Assembly (NCBI GenBank): GCA_043762325.1
Contig: JAYUMU010000006.1
Coordinates: 1 to 10,754, forward strand
DNA: 10,754 bases
Source: JANXSS01 sp025356535
Lineage (GTDB): Bacteria > Pseudomonadota > Gammaproteobacteria > Burkholderiales > Burkholderiaceae_D
Reading direction: 5' to 3'
Under the pieces are notes generated by a model that saw only the letters and a program-made list of their open reading frames with translations, was not told where the DNA came from and searched no databases. The position numbers and the translations under genes are program-made. This document shows, piece by piece, positions 1 to 6,552 of the stretch; position 1 is the stretch's first letter, and each line of letters opens with the position of its first letter.

Positions 1-74
1 GGCAGGGCGGCGCGGTGGGCTGCGATGTCATCGACCTGGCCGAACTGGAGCGAGAGGGTGAGGTTATTGAGCAT
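1..74 (-). CDS. ybeY: YbeY endoribonuclease, N-terminal fragment (cut by window edge)
   Basis: Only the first 24 codons are present: the frame opens at an ATG at 74-72 and runs off the left edge, reading MLNNLTLSLQFGQVDD and then IAAHRAAL. The start resembles betaproteobacterial YbeY N-termini, which begin with a short beta strand. The catalytic H-x3-H-x5-H zinc site would lie beyond the window, so the identification rests mainly on synteny: miaB-phoH-ybeY is a conserved order in proteobacteria. YbeY is a metal-dependent single-strand endoribonuclease involved in 16S rRNA 3'-end maturation and ribosome quality control. The 88 bases between the phoH stop and this ATG (75-162) are AT-rich and contain no gene. 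I see no good Shine-Dalgarno before the ATG and no clear terminator, so co-transcription with phoH is likely. Confidence 0.75.
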   Translation of the reverse strand, partial: MLNNLTLSLQFGQVDDIAAHRAAL

Positions 75-162
75 CAATATACGTTTAGAGATCTGTTATT
101 CCAGCGAAGGCGGGAATTCAGGTGTTTTTTGGTTGTGGACCTTTAGATATGTGCATAAGCAG

Positions 163-1209
163 CTATTGTTTTCGTAGCGACTGGCGGCCCGCCGGGGCAT
201 CGTAAGCGTCCACAATGCGCGCCACCAGCGGATGCCGCACCACGTCGGCGCTGGAAAACGGACAGAAGGCGATGCCGCGCACCTCGGAGAGGATCTCGAC
301 CGCATCGACCAGGCCGCTTTTCTGCGAGCGCTGCAGGTCGATCTGAGTGACGTCGCCGGTCACGACTGCCTTGCTGCCGAAGCCGATCCGGGTCAGGAAC
401 ATCTTCATCTGTTCCGGCGTGGTGTTCTGCGCCTCGTCCAGGATCACGAAAGCATGGTTCAGGGTGCGCCCGCGCATGTAGGCCAGCGGCGCGATCTCGA
501 TGGCCTGTTTCTCGAACATCTTTTGCGTGCGGTCGAAGCCGAGCAGGTCGTACAGCGCGTCGTACAGCGGGCGCAGGTAGGGATCGATCTTCTGCGACAG
601 GTCGCCCGGCAGAAAGCCCAGGCGCTCGCCGGCCTCGACTGCCGGGCGCGTCAGGATGATGCGCTTGACGGCGTCGCGCTCCAGCGCATCGACCGCGCAG
701 GCCACCGCCAGGTAGGTCTTGCCGGTGCCGGCCGGGCCGACGCCGAAGGTGATGTCATGCTCGATGATCGACTTGATGTAGGCCAGCTGATGCGGCGTGC
801 GCCCGCGCAGGTCGCTGCGCCGGGTTTTGAGCACCGGTTCCTCGATGGCGGCGGGCGTGGGCAGCTCCAGCGCGGCCACGCTTTTGCGGCGTGACTTGCC
901 CACGATCGGCGCGGCCATGATCTCGGGCGGCGCCATGCCGGCGCGCTGCTCGACCAGCGCCAGCTGGATGTCCTCGATCGAGATCAGCTTGTCGGCGATT
1001 TCATAGAACTGTTCGAGGATGGCCAGCGCGCGCTCGCCATTCCTGCCGCCGACGATGAATTTTTCGCCGCGCCGGAAGATCGTCACGTCGAGTGCGGCGG
1101 AAATCTGCCGCAGGTTTTCATCCATCGGCCCGCACAGGTGGGCCAGGCGGCGGTTGTCCAGCGGTTGCGGTACGAAGTAGAGCGGTTGCGAAGGGTGGGG
1201 AGTTTTCAA
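163..1209 (-). CDS. phoH: PhoH family ATPase (PhoH/YbeZ type)
   Basis: This encodes about 348 residues of a cytoplasmic PhoH-like P-loop ATPase, the YbeZ type that sits beside ybeY and is linked to RNA metabolism. The Walker A motif GPAGTGKT is at residues 158-165, the Walker B segment FVILDEAQN at 254-262, and the family motif TGDVTQIDL at 284-292. Residues 30-100 form the N-terminal domain preceding the ATPase. The open frame continues upstream into miaB. I chose the TTG at 1209-1207, seven bases after the miaB stop, because the segment QPLYFVPQPLDNRRLAHLCGP upstream of the first usable ATG (1125-1123) looks like conserved family sequence. A second TTG at 1227-1225 is possible. No strong Shine-Dalgarno is visible, so translation may be coupled to miaB termination. 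The exact biochemical role of PhoH proteins is poorly defined. Confidence 0.93.
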   Translation of the reverse strand: MKTPHPSQPLYFVPQPLDNRRLAHLCGPMDENLRQISAALDVTIFRRGEKFIVGGRNGERALAILEQFYEIADKLISIEDIQLALVEQRAGMAPPEIMAAPIVGKSRRKSVAALELPTPAAIEEPVLKTRRSDLRGRTPHQLAYIKSIIEHDITFGVGPAGTGKTYLAVACAVDALERDAVKRIILTRPAVEAGERLGFLPGDLSQKIDPYLRPLYDALYDLLGFDRTQKMFEKQAIEIAPLAYMRGRTLNHAFVILDEAQNTTPEQMKMFLTRIGFGSKAVVTGDVTQIDLQRSQKSGLVDAVEILSEVRGIAFCPFSSADVVRHPLVARIVDAYDAPAGRQSLRKQ

Positions 1210-1216
1210 TTTGGCG

Positions 1217-2644
1217 TCAGACGGCAAGCGGTTGGTTGGCGGCTGCGGCGGGCGCGCTTGCCGCGGGATCGACCAGGGAAGATGACGTCGATGCAGGCGC
1301 GCCATCGCGTTCGCCGCGCAGCGTGTAGCCGAAGGTCTCGGTGATGCGCACGGCGACGATCCGGCCGACGAGCGCGGCGGCAGTGTCAGCGCCGGTGCCG
1401 GCAACGGCGAAATTGACGACCCGGTTGCATTCGGTGCGGCCCTGCAGGTCCTGCGGATTTTTCTTCGACGTGCCTTCGACCAGCACCTGCTGCACGCTGC
1501 CCACCAGCGCTGCGCTGTAGCGGCGCGTGTTGGCATCGATGACCGCCTGCAGGCGCTGCAGGCGCGCCAGCTTGGCCGCATGCGGTGTCGTGTCTTCCAG
1601 GCCGGCCGCCGGCGTGCCGGGGCGGGCGCTGAAGATGAAGCTGAAGCTGTTGTCGAAGCCGATGTCGTCGATCAGCTTCATCATCGCCTCGAAATCGGCC
1701 TCGTCCTCGCCCGGAAAGCCGACGATGAAGTCCGACGAGATGCGGATGTCGGGCCGCACCGCGCGCAGGCGGCGCAGCACCGACTTGTACTCCAGGCCCG
1801 TGTAGCCGCGCTTCATGGCTGCCAGGATGCGGTCGGCGCCGTGCTGCGCCGGCAGGTACAGGTGATTGACCAGCTTGGGCACGCGCGCATAGGTGTCGAT
1901 GAGGCGCTGGGTGAATTCCTTCGGATGGCTGGTCACGAAGCGGATGCGCAGGATGTCGTCGAAGGCGGCGATGTATTCGATCAGGAGCGCGAAGTCGGCG
2001 ATTTCGCCATCGGCCATGACGCCCCGATAGGCATTGACGTTCTGGCCCAGGAGCGTGACTTCGCGCACGCCCTGCGCGGCCAGCCCGGCGACTTCGGTCA
2101 GCACATCCTCGAAGCGGCGCGAGACTTCCTCGCCGCGCGTGTAAGGCACCACGCAGTAGCTGCAGTACTTGCTGCAGCCTTCCATGATCGAGACGAAGGC
2201 GGTCACGCCGTCGACCTTGGCCGGCGGCAGGTGATCGAATTTCTCGATTTCCGGAAAACGGATGTCGACCTGCGCGACGCCGCTGCGGCGCCGCTCGCCG
2301 ATCAGGGCCGGCAACCGGTGCAGGGTCTGCGGGCCGAACACCACGTCGACATAGGGCGCGCGCTTCAGGATCGCCGCGCCTTCCTGCGAGGCCACGCAGC
2401 CGCCCACGCCGATGACCAGATCGGGATTGGCGAGCTTGAGTTCGCGCAGCCGGCCGAGGTCGGAGAAGACCTTCTCCTGCGCCTTTTCGCGCACCGAGCA
2501 GGTGTTCAGCAGGATCACGTCGGCCTCTTCCGGCCGGTCGGTCTTGATCATGCCGTCGGCGGCGTTGAGCACGTCGGCCATCTTGGCGGAGTCGTACTCG
2601 TTCATCTGACAGCCGAAGGTTTTTATGTAGACTTTTTTCTGCAT
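1217..2644 (-). CDS. miaB: tRNA-2-methylthio-N6-dimethylallyladenosine synthase MiaB
   Basis: This 475-residue radical-SAM methylthiotransferase converts i6A37 to ms2i6A37 in tRNAs that read UNN codons. The N-terminal UPF0004 domain carries the three auxiliary-cluster cysteines: C12 in FGCQMN, C49 in NTCSVRE and C83 in GVGGCVASQ. The radical-SAM cluster is C157-x3-C161-x2-C164 in CSKYCSYCVVPYTRG. A TRAM-type RNA-binding domain follows from about residue 375, and the length is normal, with a short Ala-rich tail. Start MQKKVYIKTFGCQMN is canonical for the family, although no clear Shine-Dalgarno precedes the ATG. It is the first gene of the miaB-phoH-ybeY run, with phoH starting only 7 bases after its TGA. 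The 137 bases upstream (2645-2781) hold no recognisable gene or convincing promoter. Confidence 0.97.
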   Translation of the reverse strand: MQKKVYIKTFGCQMNEYDSAKMADVLNAADGMIKTDRPEEADVILLNTCSVREKAQEKVFSDLGRLRELKLANPDLVIGVGGCVASQEGAAILKRAPYVDVVFGPQTLHRLPALIGERRRSGVAQVDIRFPEIEKFDHLPPAKVDGVTAFVSIMEGCSKYCSYCVVPYTRGEEVSRRFEDVLTEVAGLAAQGVREVTLLGQNVNAYRGVMADGEIADFALLIEYIAAFDDILRIRFVTSHPKEFTQRLIDTYARVPKLVNHLYLPAQHGADRILAAMKRGYTGLEYKSVLRRLRAVRPDIRISSDFIVGFPGEDEADFEAMMKLIDDIGFDNSFSFIFSARPGTPAAGLEDTTPHAAKLARLQRLQAVIDANTRRYSAALVGSVQQVLVEGTSKKNPQDLQGRTECNRVVNFAVAGTGADTAAALVGRIVAVRITETFGYTLRGERDGAPASTSSSLVDPAASAPAAAANQPLAV

Positions 2645-2781
2645 TTTCTGAAACCAGGAAAGGACTCTAAAAGGACGCGATGCAGTGCGCCCCGGTCATG
2701 GCGGAATCGGCCGCGCGCATCACGGGGTGCCGCTTCACGACACGCAGTTGCGGGCCGGGCCGGCCTTGCAGTACAACCGGT

Positions 2782-3141
2782 TCAGCGCGACTGGCCGATG
2801 TTCTGCTGCTTGGGTGTCTGCCGCGCTTCGTCGTCGCTGAGGATCCAGACCTGCTCGATCTCCAGAACATCGTTCTCGGTGTAATTCACGGCGACGCTCT
2901 TGACCGGCAGCGATGCCGGCATCTCGATCATGTTGTCGGTATTCCAGATGCGGGCGGCGGGGGTCATGATGCGCGGACGGCCGTCGATGGTAATTGCCGG
3001 GAAAAGACCCGGGCGCATCACCCCGCGCTTTGCCGTCGGTGGAAACGGCCGGTCGAAGGCCAGCGCCGCAGGGGCGGCTGTGAGCATCGTGGCGCCGGCC
3101 GCTGTCAGCAGGGCAGTGATCAACAGGCGACGCATCGACAT
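2782..3141 (-). CDS. small exported protein of unknown function
   Basis: I do not recognise this 119-residue protein. The frame is open further upstream, but the ATG at 3141-3139 is preceded by GGAG six bases away and starts a clean Sec signal peptide: MSMRR, a hydrophobic core LLITALLTAAGATMLTAAP, then AALA with likely cleavage before FDRPFP near residue 29. The mature part is about 90 residues, without cysteines or further membrane segments. It contains the segments FPPTAKRGVMRPG, a middle part with IMTPAARIWNTDNMIEMP, and a C-terminal VNYTENDVLEIEQVWILSDDE. Export to the periplasm is inferred. It lies between the TPR gene (113 bases upstream) and miaB (137 bases downstream) in the same orientation. 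Whether it belongs to either transcription unit cannot be told. Confidence 0.8.
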   Translation of the reverse strand: MSMRRLLITALLTAAGATMLTAAPAALAFDRPFPPTAKRGVMRPGLFPAITIDGRPRIMTPAARIWNTDNMIEMPASLPVKSVAVNYTENDVLEIEQVWILSDDEARQTPKQQNIGQSR

Positions 3142-3255
3142 GGCAGGCTCCGGTTTTCGTTGCAAGAATTGCAATGGAGGCAACGACAAACAGCGCCTTG
3201 TGCAGCCTCCGCGGGAGACGAAGTCTAGCACAGCGGCCTTGCCGCGACGCGTCGT

Positions 3256-4542
3256 TCAGGCCACCGGATGATTGGCCAGGATGATCCAGTAGCGCGCCAG
3301 GTCGGCCGTGCCGTCGGCACCCTGCACCAGCTTGAAGGCCTTGATGGCCTCGGCCTTCTTGCCGGCCTGCAGGTAGGCCACGCCCATGTGCAGGCGGGCG
3401 TCGTCCGGGCGCTTCAGGTTGCCGCGGGCAATGCCTTCTTCCATCATGCCGATGCCCTTGTCGACCTGCCCGGTCGTCACCAGTGCATAACCCAGGTTGA
3501 CCAGGGCGGTGCCGTCCCTGGATTTTGCCGCCTCGGCTTCGCTGCTTGCCATGGTCTTGACGTCGTCGGCGGCGCTCTTGTTGGCCAGGTCCTGCAGCCG
3601 CTTGTGGCGCGCCGCCTCGGCGCCGGTGCCGAGCACGCCGTTCTTGTAGCCGAGCTCGACGATCTTCTTGCCTTCGGCGGGAAAGCCCGCCTGCAGCGCC
3701 AGCTGCGACATTTCCATGAAGTCGGCAGTCGTCGTCAGCTGCCCCAGCGCCAGCTTCAGCCGGTCCACGTCCAGCGTCAGGCGGTCGGCAAAACCCGGCC
3801 GGCTCTGCAGGCGCTGCACCAGGTCGGCCCAGGTGTCCCGGGTCGGATAGGCGGTTGCCATGCGCTCCAGTAGCGCCAGGTAGGTCGGCTTGTCGTTCTG
3901 CTTCGAGGCGATGCTGAGCATGAGCTTCAACTGGGTTTCGCTCGGCGCCCGGCCGGCCTTTTCGTCGGCTGCCAGATCGGTCTGCAATTCCTTCTGCGCC
4001 CGTGCCATGTCGCCGGAAAGATAGTACGACTGCGCCAGCAGGGCGCGCGTTTCAGCATCGCCCAGGCCGTCCTTCAAGGCCCGCTGCAGCCAGACGATCG
4101 CCTTCGGATAGTCCGAGGCGCGGTAGTAGAGGCTGGCCAGCGCCTGGATCACCTTGCCCTGTTCGGCCGGCGTCATGCGCCCCGAGTTCAGGGCCGATTC
4201 GAATGCCCGCGCGGCGGTCTCGTTGTCGCCGGCGCCCATGGCTGCGGCGCCGCGGGTGCGGTCGATCATGTAGGTCTCGAAGGGCGTCTTGCCGCCCACC
4301 GCATCGGCCTCGTGCAGGCGCGCCAGCGCTTCGCGGTATTTCTGGGCGCGGATCATGTCCTGGGCTGCCTGCAGCGGCTTGGCCACTTCCGGGCGCACGC
4401 CGTCTTTTGCCTGCGCATGGGCGGCCGGCAGGAGGGCGACGGTGCCGGTGGCGGCGTTGATGCCAAGGGCGGCCACCAGCAGGGCGAGATGATGGAAGCG
4501 AAGCGACTTGGCGCGAAGCGTTGCGGTCTTGGTCGGGGACAT
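3256..4542 (-). CDS. exported tetratricopeptide-repeat protein of the TonB cluster
   Basis: This encodes 428 residues from the ATG at 4542-4540. I rejected an upstream ATG at 4671 because the added 43 residues would displace the signal peptide. Residues 1-43 are a signal peptide: basic MSPTKTATLRAKSLRFHH, hydrophobic ALLVAALGINA, and a probable cleavage site AHA|QA. The mature protein is helical and Ala-rich, with TPR-like units (for example around YREALARLHEADA, ALASLYYRASDYPKAIVWLQRAL, LLAQSYYLSGDMARAQKEL, and near the C-terminus LHMGVAYLQAGKKAEAIKAF). The two groups of repeats are separated by a less regular central region. It is the last gene of the tonB-exbB-exbD-exbD run, 141 bases after the second exbD, with a hairpin in the gap. 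Its position suggests a periplasmic scaffold or partner for the energy-transduction complex. This role is inferred from context only. Confidence 0.85.
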   Translation of the reverse strand: MSPTKTATLRAKSLRFHHLALLVAALGINAATGTVALLPAAHAQAKDGVRPEVAKPLQAAQDMIRAQKYREALARLHEADAVGGKTPFETYMIDRTRGAAAMGAGDNETAARAFESALNSGRMTPAEQGKVIQALASLYYRASDYPKAIVWLQRALKDGLGDAETRALLAQSYYLSGDMARAQKELQTDLAADEKAGRAPSETQLKLMLSIASKQNDKPTYLALLERMATAYPTRDTWADLVQRLQSRPGFADRLTLDVDRLKLALGQLTTTADFMEMSQLALQAGFPAEGKKIVELGYKNGVLGTGAEAARHKRLQDLANKSAADDVKTMASSEAEAAKSRDGTALVNLGYALVTTGQVDKGIGMMEEGIARGNLKRPDDARLHMGVAYLQAGKKAEAIKAFKLVQGADGTADLARYWIILANHPVA

Positions 4543-4566
4543 GATGGCTTTCAGTAGAAACGCCGA

Positions 4567-4587
4567 TCGGCAGGGAAGGCCTGCCGA
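4567..4587 (-). promoter_or_regulatory. hairpin between the second exbD and the TPR gene
   Basis: A perfect 8-bp stem, TCGGCAGG (4567-4574) with CCTGCCGA (4580-4587), closes a 5-base loop and lies 24 bases upstream of the TPR start on the transcribed strand. No U-run follows, so it is not a classical terminator. It could be an mRNA processing or stability element that lets the TPR gene be expressed differently from exbD. Confidence 0.4.
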
Positions 4588-4683
4588 CGGTTTGATGGAT
4601 GGTTCAAATGGCGCGTCGCCTGCGCGATGCAGCGTCCCGGCCGGAAAAAATGCAGCATGCCGGGTCGCCACGCCGCGCCGTTC

Positions 4684-5109
4684 TCAGTTGGCGAACTGCT
4701 CGTTGCCGATCATGCCGATCTTGGTCACGCCCATCCGCTGCGCCGACGCCATGACGGAAGCCACCGACTTGTAGGCCACCAGCTTGTTCGGCCGCAGGTG
4801 CACTTCCGGCTGGTCCGCCTGCGCGGCGACTTGCGCCAGGCGTGCCTCGAGCTGGCCGCGGTCGGGCACCACGACGTTGTCCCACAGGACGGTGCCGTCG
4901 AAATCGACGTCGATGGTGACCACCACGGGCGGGCTTTTCGGCGGCGGCGGCGTGCCGACCGGCATGTTCAGGTTGATCGCATGATTCTGGATCGGTATGG
5001 TGATGATCAGCATGATGATCAGCACCAGCATGACGTCGATTAACGGCGTCATGTTCATCTCGATCATCGGCTCGTCATCCGACTTGCCGGGGCCTATGTT
5101 CATTCCCAT
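4684..5109 (-). CDS. exbD2: ExbD/TolR biopolymer transport protein (second copy, ExbD2-like)
   Basis: This 141-residue ExbD family protein has a short cytoplasmic N-terminus, one membrane helix at about residues 22-40 (TPLIDVMLVLIIMLIITIP) and a periplasmic domain. Asp25 in PLIDVMLVL matches the essential membrane aspartate of ExbD/TolR that takes part in proton translocation. A PPPPKSPP linker after the helix sets this copy apart from its neighbour. MGMNIGPG is the natural family start, but the best Shine-Dalgarno in the leader (AGGAG at 5130-5134) is 20 bases away from this ATG and ideally placed for an out-of-frame ATG at 5123. Met3 (ATG at 5103-5101) overlaps the stop of that small ORF and is an alternative start, giving 139 residues. 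It works with ExbB and TonB in the inner membrane and follows the first exbD after 53 bases. Confidence 0.93.
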   Translation of the reverse strand: MGMNIGPGKSDDEPMIEMNMTPLIDVMLVLIIMLIITIPIQNHAINLNMPVGTPPPPKSPPVVVTIDVDFDGTVLWDNVVVPDRGQLEARLAQVAAQADQPEVHLRPNKLVAYKSVASVMASAQRMGVTKIGMIGNEQFAN

Positions 5110-5123
5110 TGTCTTGTTCCCAT
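5100..5123 (-). other. possible 7-codon leader ORF overlapping the exbD2 start
   Basis: An ATG at 5123-5121 lies six bases after AGGAG and reads MGTRQWE followed by TGA at 5102-5100. The TGA overlaps the Met3 ATG of exbD2 as ATGA, a typical geometry for termination-reinitiation coupling. The heptamer ATGGGAA occurs twice, 14 bases apart (minus strand 5123-5117 and 5109-5103), so the first ATG may be a decoy left by a small insertion or duplication. Translation of the ORF is inference. Confidence 0.4.
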
Positions 5124-5162
5124 GATGTGCTCCTGGTAGGTGCGGCGGGTTGAGCCGTAACT

Positions 5163-5591
5163 TCAGCCGCCGCGGGCCGGCGGCTCGGTGATGAAACCGA
5201 CCTTGGCGATGCCGGCGCGCTGCGCCGTCAGGATCACGCGGCCGACGAATTCGTAGCGCACGTTCTGGTCGCCGCGGATGTGGACTTCCGGCTGCGGCTT
5301 TTGCACCGACACCGTCTTCAGGCGCGTCAGCAGTTCCTTCTGGTCGACCGGCTTCTCGTTCCAGAACGCCTGGCCTTCGCGGTCGATGGCGATGTTGATG
5401 TTTTCCGGCTTGGTCTTGTAGGGCTGGTTGACCTCGCTCGGCAGCTTGACCGGCACCGTGTGGGTGACCACCGGAATCGTGATCAGGAAAATGATCAGCA
5501 GCACTAGCATCACGTCGACCAGCGGCGTCGTGTTGATCGAGGCGATCACATCGTCGTCGTCGCCATCGGGCGAACCCATGGACATCGCCAT
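5163..5591 (-). CDS. exbD1: ExbD/TolR biopolymer transport protein (first copy, ExbD1-like)
   Basis: This 142-residue ExbD family protein has an acidic cytoplasmic N-terminus (MAMSMGSPDGDDDD), one membrane helix at about residues 23-41 (PLVDVMLVLLIIFLITIPV), and a periplasmic domain ending in TEPPARGG. Asp26 corresponds to the conserved proton-pathway aspartate. The periplasmic part includes EVHIRGDQNVRYEFVGRVI, the usual ExbD fold signature region. The ATG lies three bases after the exbB TAA, so the two are almost certainly translated from one mRNA. An AAGG inside the exbB end serves as a distant Shine-Dalgarno; Met3 and Met5 are alternative starts. ExbD1 forms a proton-driven complex with ExbB and TonB. 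Its sequence differs clearly from the following exbD, so this is an old duplication rather than a recent tandem copy. Confidence 0.95.
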   Translation of the reverse strand: MAMSMGSPDGDDDDVIASINTTPLVDVMLVLLIIFLITIPVVTHTVPVKLPSEVNQPYKTKPENINIAIDREGQAFWNEKPVDQKELLTRLKTVSVQKPQPEVHIRGDQNVRYEFVGRVILTAQRAGIAKVGFITEPPARGG

Positions 5592-5594
5592 GAC

Positions 5595-6476
5595 TTACCC
5601 GACCTTCTTCATGGCGGCGTTCTGCGCCGACTGCGACGACGACATCACGCCTGAGAGCAGCACCGAATGCAGGTCGGACGAGAACGAGCGCACTTCTTCC
5701 ATCGCGCCCTTGTTGCGGCGCACCAGGAAGTTGTAACCCAATACAGCCGGCACCGCGACGGCAAGGCCGATCGCGGTCATGATCAGCGCTTCGCCGACCG
5801 GGCCGGCAACCTTGTCGATCGATGCCTGGCCGGCGATGCCGATGGCGGTCAGGGCGTGATAGATGCCCCAGACGGTACCAAACAGACCGACGAACGGCGC
5901 CGTCGAGCCGACGGTGGCCAGAAACGCCAGGCCATCCTGCAGGCGGCTCTGGACTTTTTCGACGGCGCGCTGGATCGACATGGTGACCCAGGTGTTGAGA
6001 TCGATCTGTTCCAGCAGGGCGCCGTCATGATGCTGGGTGGAGTTCGCGCCGGTTTCGGCGATGAAGCGGTACGGGCTGGTCGCGGCAAGGATCTCGATGC
6101 CGGCAGGAACCGAAGCCGACTTCCAGAACCTGGTGCGCGCTTCCTTTGCCTGGCCCGACAGGCGCAGGTGGTCGATCAGCTTGGTGATCAGGATGTACCA
6201 GCTGCCCATCGACATGATGACCAGGATGATCAGCGTGCCCCGCGCGACGAAGTCGCCGCCCTTCCAGAGCGCGTCGAGGCCGTAGGGATTGTCGACGGTT
6301 TCCTTCGGTGCGGCCATGGCCTCGGCCGGGCCGGCGGCGGGCGCGGCAGCAGCGGTTGCGGCAGCAGGTGCGGCAGCCGGGACCGGATCGGCGGCAATCG
6401 ACGGCGCCGCAGCGAAGGTGGTTGCCGCCAGGACCAGCGTGGCGAGTGCAGCGGAAATACGATTATGAAAGGACAT
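5595..6476 (-). CDS. exbB: ExbB/TolQ/MotA family proton channel with N-terminal signal extension
   Basis: This encodes 293 residues from the ATG at 6476-6474, which has GGAG five bases upstream. Residues 1-29 are a signal peptide (MSFHNRISAALATLVLAATTF, cleavage near SIAA). Residues 30-57 form an Ala/Pro-rich linker that would lie in the periplasm. The ExbB core has three membrane segments: about 81-103, 183-206 (FLATVGSTAPFVGLFGTVWGIY, the family signature) and 226-250 (GPVGEALIMTAIGLAVAVPAV). A large cytoplasmic part lies between the first two. ExbB forms a pentameric proton channel that holds an ExbD dimer and couples proton flow to TonB movement. E. coli ExbB lacks such an N-terminal extension; pseudomonad-type ExbB proteins have one. 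The gene lies between tonB (76 bases upstream) and exbD1 (3 bases downstream). Confidence 0.95.
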   Translation of the reverse strand: MSFHNRISAALATLVLAATTFAAAPSIAADPVPAAAPAAATAAAAPAAGPAEAMAAPKETVDNPYGLDALWKGGDFVARGTLIILVIMSMGSWYILITKLIDHLRLSGQAKEARTRFWKSASVPAGIEILAATSPYRFIAETGANSTQHHDGALLEQIDLNTWVTMSIQRAVEKVQSRLQDGLAFLATVGSTAPFVGLFGTVWGIYHALTAIGIAGQASIDKVAGPVGEALIMTAIGLAVAVPAVLGYNFLVRRNKGAMEEVRSFSSDLHSVLLSGVMSSSQSAQNAAMKKVG

Positions 6477-6481
6477 GCTTG

Positions 6482-6485
6482 CTCC
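6482..6485 (-). promoter_or_regulatory. ribosome binding site deciding the exbB start
   Basis: GGAG on the minus strand sits five bases before the ATG at 6476. It places the start at MSFHNR rather than at the ATG at 6614, and so preserves the signal peptide. Confidence 0.6.
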
Positions 6486-6552
6486 AGAATTTATAGAAGG
6501 TTGTTGGTGATGAAAAATGGAAGGCTGCAGCGAAGGATGGCAAAGCGCGCGC

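Noticed and set aside
232..894. 220-residue plus-strand open frame opposite phoH
   Set aside because: Antisense to the Walker motifs of PhoH, with no ribosome binding site or recognisable domain.
2667..2870. 67-codon minus-strand frame spanning the gap before miaB
   Set aside because: Most of it overlaps the end of the small exported protein gene in another frame, and no ribosome binding site or family was seen.
1580..2884. 434-residue plus-strand open frame opposite miaB
   Set aside because: It is a shadow frame in GC-rich DNA. The opposite strand has all MiaB motifs, and the frame's composition (His/Asp/Val/Gln-rich) is typical of antisense readings.
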